Assembly: GCA_002162765.1 (NCBI GenBank)
Contig: MAAR01000004.1
Coordinates: forward strand, 1 to 64,000
Length of the DNA: 64,000 nucleotides
Source: Flavobacteriales bacterium 34_180_T64
GTDB lineage: Bacteria > Bacteroidota > Bacteroidia > Flavobacteriales > Flavobacteriaceae
Direction: 5' to 3'
The notes beneath the pieces were generated by a model. That model had not been told where the DNA came from. It searched no databases and saw nothing but the letters and a program-made list of their open reading frames with translations. Position numbers and translations under genes: made by a program. This document shows, in pieces, positions 60,578-64,000 of this stretch. The number at the start of each line of letters is the position of its first letter. The first letter of the stretch is position 1.

Positions 60578-61549
60578 ATGTCTAAAGTAAAATATTATTA
60601 CGATTCTGAAACGCTTTCTTATAGAAAGATAGAGCGCAAAAAAAGAACCACAATAAAATATGTAACGATGTTTGTTTTGGCTTCAGCGCTTTTCGGGTTT
60701 TTGTTTGTATTTATAGCGTCTCAATTCATAGAATCTCCTAAGGAAAGAGCATTAGCGAGAGAATTACAAAATATGCATTTACAGTATGAATTGTTAGACA
60801 AGAAAATGGACGAAGCTCAGAATGTACTTGCGAATGTCCAAGAGCGTGACAATTCCATTTACAGACTCTATTTTGAAGCGAATCCAATCCCTGAAGAACA
60901 GCGTAAGGCTGGTTTTGGTGGGATTAATCGATATAATAGTTTGGAAGGTTTTGACAATTCAAAACTTATAATAGCCACCAATAAGCGATTGGACATATTA
61001 CAAAAGCAAATTGTTGTACAGTCAAAATCATTGGACGAAATTGCGATATTAGCTGAAGACAAGGAAAAATTTTTGCTAGCAATACCAGCAATTCAACCTG
61101 TAAATAACGAGGAGCTCACCCGAATGGCATCTGGCTATGGATATCGAACAGATCCATTTACAAAAGTAAGAAAGTTTCATTTTGGGATGGACTTCACTGC
61201 ACCTAGAGGAACACCTATATATGCTTCAGGAGATGGCGTCGTAAAACGCGTAGATAATAGAGCTTCTGGATATGGCAAACATATTAGAATTGATCATGGT
61301 TACGGATATGTGTCCTTATATGCACACTTGTATAAGTACAATGTAAGAGCAAATCAAAAAGTTAAACGTGGTGATTTGATTGGATTTGTTGGTAGTACAG
61401 GTCGTTCGGAAGCGCCTCATTTACATTATGAAATCTTTAAAGACAAGAAGCGAATAAACCCGATAAATTTCTATTACGGAAATTTAAGCTCAGAAGAATT
61501 TAATAAGCTTTTAGAAAAAGCATCACTAGAAAATCAATCTTTAGACTAA
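60578..61549 (+). CDS. M23 family metallopeptidase (LytM domain), membrane-anchored
   Basis: 323 aa. One transmembrane helix (about 29-50), a coiled-coil region (55-90 and 125-165), then a LytM domain. The zinc-site motifs HFGMD (His 201, Asp 205) and HLH (His 281, His 283) are intact, so it should be an active peptidoglycan endopeptidase rather than a degenerate activator. It acts in the periplasm on cell-wall cross-links. It is followed by a MerR-type regulator after six bases. Confidence 0.93.
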   Translation: MSKVKYYYDSETLSYRKIERKKRTTIKYVTMFVLASALFGFLFVFIASQFIESPKERALARELQNMHLQYELLDKKMDEAQNVLANVQERDNSIYRLYFEANPIPEEQRKAGFGGINRYNSLEGFDNSKLIIATNKRLDILQKQIVVQSKSLDEIAILAEDKEKFLLAIPAIQPVNNEELTRMASGYGYRTDPFTKVRKFHFGMDFTAPRGTPIYASGDGVVKRVDNRASGYGKHIRIDHGYGYVSLYAHLYKYNVRANQKVKRGDLIGFVGSTGRSEAPHLHYEIFKDKKRINPINFYYGNLSSEEFNKLLEKASLENQSLD

Positions 61550-61555
61550 GTTATT

Positions 61556-61885
61556 ATGCATATAAATCTTCCTGAAAAACGATACTATGGCATAGGTGAA
61601 GTTGCAAAAGCATTTAACGTTAATACGTCATTAATTCGTTTTTGGGAAAAGGAATTTGATGCTATTAAGCCAAAAAAGAATGCAAAAGGCAATCGGAAAT
61701 TCACGCCTGAAGACATCAAGAATCTCAAATTTATTTATCATTTAGTCAAAGAACGGGGTTTCACTCTTGAAGGTGCTAAGACCCATTTAAAAGAAGAAAA
61801 GCATAAAGCACTTTCTAATTTTGAAATCATCTCGAAATTGGAAAATATTAAAAATCAGCTAACAAAAATTAAACAGCAACTTTAA
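61556..61885 (+). CDS. MerR family transcriptional regulator
   Basis: 109 aa. An N-terminal winged-helix domain (YYGIGEVAKAFNVNTSLIRF, WEKEFDAIKPKKNAKGNRKF) is followed by a short dimerisation helix and lacks an effector-binding domain. This short form, next to an M23 peptidase, is widely conserved in Bacteroidota. Targets are unknown. It is in the operon of 60578-63726. Confidence 0.9.
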   Translation: MHINLPEKRYYGIGEVAKAFNVNTSLIRFWEKEFDAIKPKKNAKGNRKFTPEDIKNLKFIYHLVKERGFTLEGAKTHLKEEKHKALSNFEIISKLENIKNQLTKIKQQL

Positions 61886-61896
61886 AACGAGATCTT

Positions 61897-62484
61897 ATGA
61901 AAAACATTAAACCATGGATGATTGTAATTGTAATTGTCGCAATTCTTTTCTTTTGGGGAAAAGGCTTTAATAATTCCGCCGTTGATTATCAAGCCGATGC
62001 AAAAACCGAATGGGCTGATGTTGAAAGTGCGTATCAACGTCGTGCAGATTTAATTCCAAATCTTGTAGCAACTGTAAAAGGCTATGCTGAGCATGAAAGA
62101 GAAACTTTAGAAGGCGTGATAAATGCTAGATCTCAGGCTACCAAAACGACTATAGACGCTAGTAATTTAACAGCGGAAAATATGGCACAGTTTCAACAAG
62201 CACAGCAAGGTTTGAGTGGTGCTTTGTCTAGATTATTAGTTACCGTTGAACGCTATCCTGATTTAAAAGCAGATCAAAGCTTCCTTGAATTACAATCTCA
62301 ACTAGAAGGTACAGAAAATAGAATCAATGTGTCTAGAGACAGATTTAATGATGCTGTAAATATTTATGATAAGCATATAAAAAGATTCCCAGGAAATATG
62401 TTCGCTGGTATGTTAGGATTTGATGAAATGCCTAGATATAAAAGTGCGGCTGGTAGTGAAAATGCACCTGACGTAGAATTCTAA
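61897..62484 (+). CDS. LemA family protein
   Basis: 195 aa. One N-terminal transmembrane helix (WMIVIVIVAILFFWG) precedes a helical bundle with AYQRRADLIPNLVATVKGYA, LSRLLVTVERYPDLKADQSF and NRINVSRDRFNDAVNIYD, all LemA signatures. Function is unknown, but LemA genes are almost always next to TPM-domain genes, as here. It is expected to sit in the inner membrane with the helical part outside. Confidence 0.94.
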   Translation: MKNIKPWMIVIVIVAILFFWGKGFNNSAVDYQADAKTEWADVESAYQRRADLIPNLVATVKGYAEHERETLEGVINARSQATKTTIDASNLTAENMAQFQQAQQGLSGALSRLLVTVERYPDLKADQSFLELQSQLEGTENRINVSRDRFNDAVNIYDKHIKRFPGNMFAGMLGFDEMPRYKSAAGSENAPDVEF

Positions 62485-62494
62485 AACTTAATCA

Positions 62495-62932
62495 ATGTCA
62501 AAATTAGAGGATTTCCTTTCGCAAAACGATGAAATGGAAATAGTTGAGGCAATTCGTATAGCCGAAGGCAAAACTTCTGGCGAAATACGTGTTCATATTG
62601 AATCTTCAAATCAAGGGAACATAGAACAACATGTTCTTGAAGTTTTTCATTTGTTAAAAATGGACAATACAAAATTACTAAATGGCGTACTTATTTATGT
62701 GGCGGTAAAGGACAAATCTTTTGCTATTTATGGCGATAAAGGTATAAATGATGTTGTTTCAAATGACTTTTGGGACGTCACAAAAGATGTCATGTTATCA
62801 TATTTCAAAGATGGAAAGTTTAAACAAGGACTTATAGAAGGAATCTTAAAAACTGGAGAGCAACTTGAAACATATTTTCCTTGTTTACATGATGATATCG
62901 ATGAATTATCAAATGAAATATCTAAAAGCTAA
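62495..62932 (+). CDS. TPM domain protein, soluble
   Basis: 145 aa. The TPM fold is recognisable from IRIAEGKTSGEIRVHIESS, VLIYVAVKDKSFAIYGDKGI and FKQGLIEGILKTGEQL. No signal peptide or transmembrane segment is evident, unlike the next gene product. TPM domains occur in photosystem-repair phosphatases and in proteins of unknown function. Its stop overlaps the next start by one base, so the two are translationally coupled. Confidence 0.88.
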   Translation: MSKLEDFLSQNDEMEIVEAIRIAEGKTSGEIRVHIESSNQGNIEQHVLEVFHLLKMDNTKLLNGVLIYVAVKDKSFAIYGDKGINDVVSNDFWDVTKDVMLSYFKDGKFKQGLIEGILKTGEQLETYFPCLHDDIDELSNEISKS

Positions 62933-63726
62933 TGTACAGATATAAACACCTTATAATGGCATTGTTTCTGTACATATGCTATACACAATCAGCCATTGCT
63001 CAATTTAATATTCCTGAAACTCCAAAAGTTCAAACGAGTGTTTACGACTATATCAATTTATTATCAAGTGCTGAAAAACTTAATTTAGAACAGAAATTAA
63101 TTCGGTATTCGGATTCAACATCGACCCAAATTGTTGTTGCTATTATCGGTTCTACAAAAGGTGAAAACATAAACTACTTAGGAGCTCAATGGGGTGAAAA
63201 ATGGGAAATTGGCCAAGAAAAAGAGGACAATGGTATTTTAATACTATTAGCTAAAGACGACAGAAGGATTGCTATTAATACAGGTATAGGAATAGAACAT
63301 TTACTTACTGATGCTTTGTCAAAACGCATTATTGAACGTGACATAATTCCTTATTTTAAAAGCAATGACTATCCTGGCGGCTTAAATCGTGGTATTGATG
63401 CTATTTTTGAGGTGCTATCTGGAGAATATCAAAGTTCAGGAAGATCTAACTCTGGAGGGTTTCCTATACTCATTTTGATTTTCTTAATTGTCATGTTTAT
63501 AATTATTGTTATTGCTATTTCCAAACGTAGTGGTGGCAAAGGCGGAAATAGAGGCAATAAATCTGGTAGCCCTAGTATTTTAGATGCCATCATATTGAGC
63601 AATATAGGACGAAGTAGCTCTGGTGGATTCGGTGGTAGTTCAGGTGGCGGCTTCTCAGGAGGTAGTTTTGGAGGTGGTTTCGGCGGAGGCAGCTTTGGTG
63701 GTGGTGGTGCCTCCGGTGGCTGGTAA
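62932..63726 (+). CDS. TPM domain protein with Gly-rich tail (YgcG-like)
   Basis: 264 aa. A signal peptide (ending AIAQ near residue 24), a TPM domain (VYDYINLLSSAEKLNLEQKL, DNGILILLAKDDRRIAINTG), one transmembrane helix (ILIFLIVMFIIIVIAI) and a C-terminal Gly/Ser/Phe repeat tail follow. This is the YgcG layout, with the TPM domain outside and the Gly-rich tail on the other side. It is the last gene of the M23-MerR-LemA-TPM-TPM cluster. Confidence 0.9.
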   Translation: MYRYKHLIMALFLYICYTQSAIAQFNIPETPKVQTSVYDYINLLSSAEKLNLEQKLIRYSDSTSTQIVVAIIGSTKGENINYLGAQWGEKWEIGQEKEDNGILILLAKDDRRIAINTGIGIEHLLTDALSKRIIERDIIPYFKSNDYPGGLNRGIDAIFEVLSGEYQSSGRSNSGGFPILILIFLIVMFIIIVIAISKRSGGKGGNRGNKSGSPSILDAIILSNIGRSSSGGFGGSSGGGFSGGSFGGGFGGGSFGGGGASGGW

Positions 63727-63735
63727 AATCAATAC

Positions 63736-64000
63736 TTATTTCTTACGCATATATATACTAATTGGCACTCCTTTAAAGTCGAAATGTTCTCGTAACTTAT
63801 TTTCTAAGAATCGTTTATAAGGGTCCTTCACATATTGTGGCAAATTGCAGAAAAAAGCAAATTGCGGCTGAGGTGTTGGCAATTGCATCACGTATTTAAT
63901 CTTAACAAATTTACCCTTTAAAGCTGGTGGTGAGTAATGCTCAATAATTGGAAGCATCACCTCATTAAGCTTGCTTGTTTTTATTTTTTTAGAGCGGTTT
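63736..64000 (-). CDS. der: GTPase Der (EngA), C-terminal part only
   Basis: The reading frame stays open to the edge of the window and continues beyond it. The visible C-terminal residues, including [40 protein letters not shown] and [15 protein letters not shown], are the KH-like domain that binds 16S or 23S rRNA in Der. The two GTPase domains lie outside the window. Der is essential for 50S ribosome assembly. It is convergent with the TPM gene, nine bases away. Confidence 0.92.
   Translation of the reverse strand, partial: NRSKKIKTSKLNEVMLPIIEHYSPPALKGKFVKIKYVMQLPTPQPQFAFFCNLPQYVKDPYKRFLENKLREHFDFKGVPISIYMRKK

Noticed and set aside
1-64000. Integron integrase, transposase, phage or plasmid genes, tRNA or rRNA genes
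   Set aside because: None was recognised in any reading frame or by eye. An integrase may lie outside the window.

Overview
The window is AT-rich DNA from a flavobacterium (Bacteroidota), probably a marine Flavobacteriaceae member; the genus cannot be fixed from the sequence. The evidence is the promoter grammar (TTTG, about 19 bases, TAnnTTTG), near-absence of Shine-Dalgarno sites, many short Cys-anchored lipoproteins, a type IX secretion C-terminal domain (19042-20748), GSCFA and DUF6252 proteins, and an OmpP1/FadL porin. No tRNA, rRNA, CRISPR array, transposase or integrase was found.

Layout. 1-2525: end of a YgiQ radical-SAM gene and an RluA-type pseudouridine synthase. 2688-14195: an accessory region of mostly single-gene units, each followed by a 90-145 bp imperfect palindrome of one family (twelve copies, A to L, all in one orientation; E and I decayed). 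The units carry an AlkD-like protein, VOC proteins, lipocalin-like lipoproteins, a symporter, a DUF983/AraC pair, an esterase, DUF2200, an M61-like peptidase, a secreted hydrolase and then a GNAT acetyltransferase. This is the architecture of an integron-type gene-cassette array with attC-like sites but no integrase in view. It is the most unusual feature of the window. 14289-21655: accessory single genes (methyltransferase, transglutaminase-like, FG-GAP/T9SS protein, TonB-C-like protein), a relic repeat and a broken VOC gene.

21704-31920: a sulfur and thiol-redox island. It has DsrE-like, TusE/DsrC-like and sulfide:quinone oxidoreductase genes in one operon behind a CRP/FNR-type palindrome, a divergent FadL porin, DsbD, two rhodaneses, two thioredoxin-fold proteins, a MarR regulator and YceI. 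32006-38775: a complete tryptophan operon trpEGDCFBA preceded by a good promoter, an 18-residue leader peptide with three consecutive Trp codons and an intrinsic terminator, which is a classic attenuator.

38819-49662: housekeeping and conserved genes (TrmL, DEAD-box helicase, YaaA, RluD-type synthase, PASTA protein, Ddl, CoaD). One of them, a uracil-DNA-glycosylase-like gene, carries an in-frame 87 bp palindromic repeat. 49655-56819: a LuxR-type response regulator, two tandem TPR histidine kinases, a beta-propeller protein and a DUF6252 lipoprotein, with a shared 20 bp motif in front of the regulator and the lipoprotein. 56899-64000: GSCFA protein, AlaS, M23 peptidase, MerR regulator, LemA, two TPM-domain proteins and the 3' end of der (EngA).
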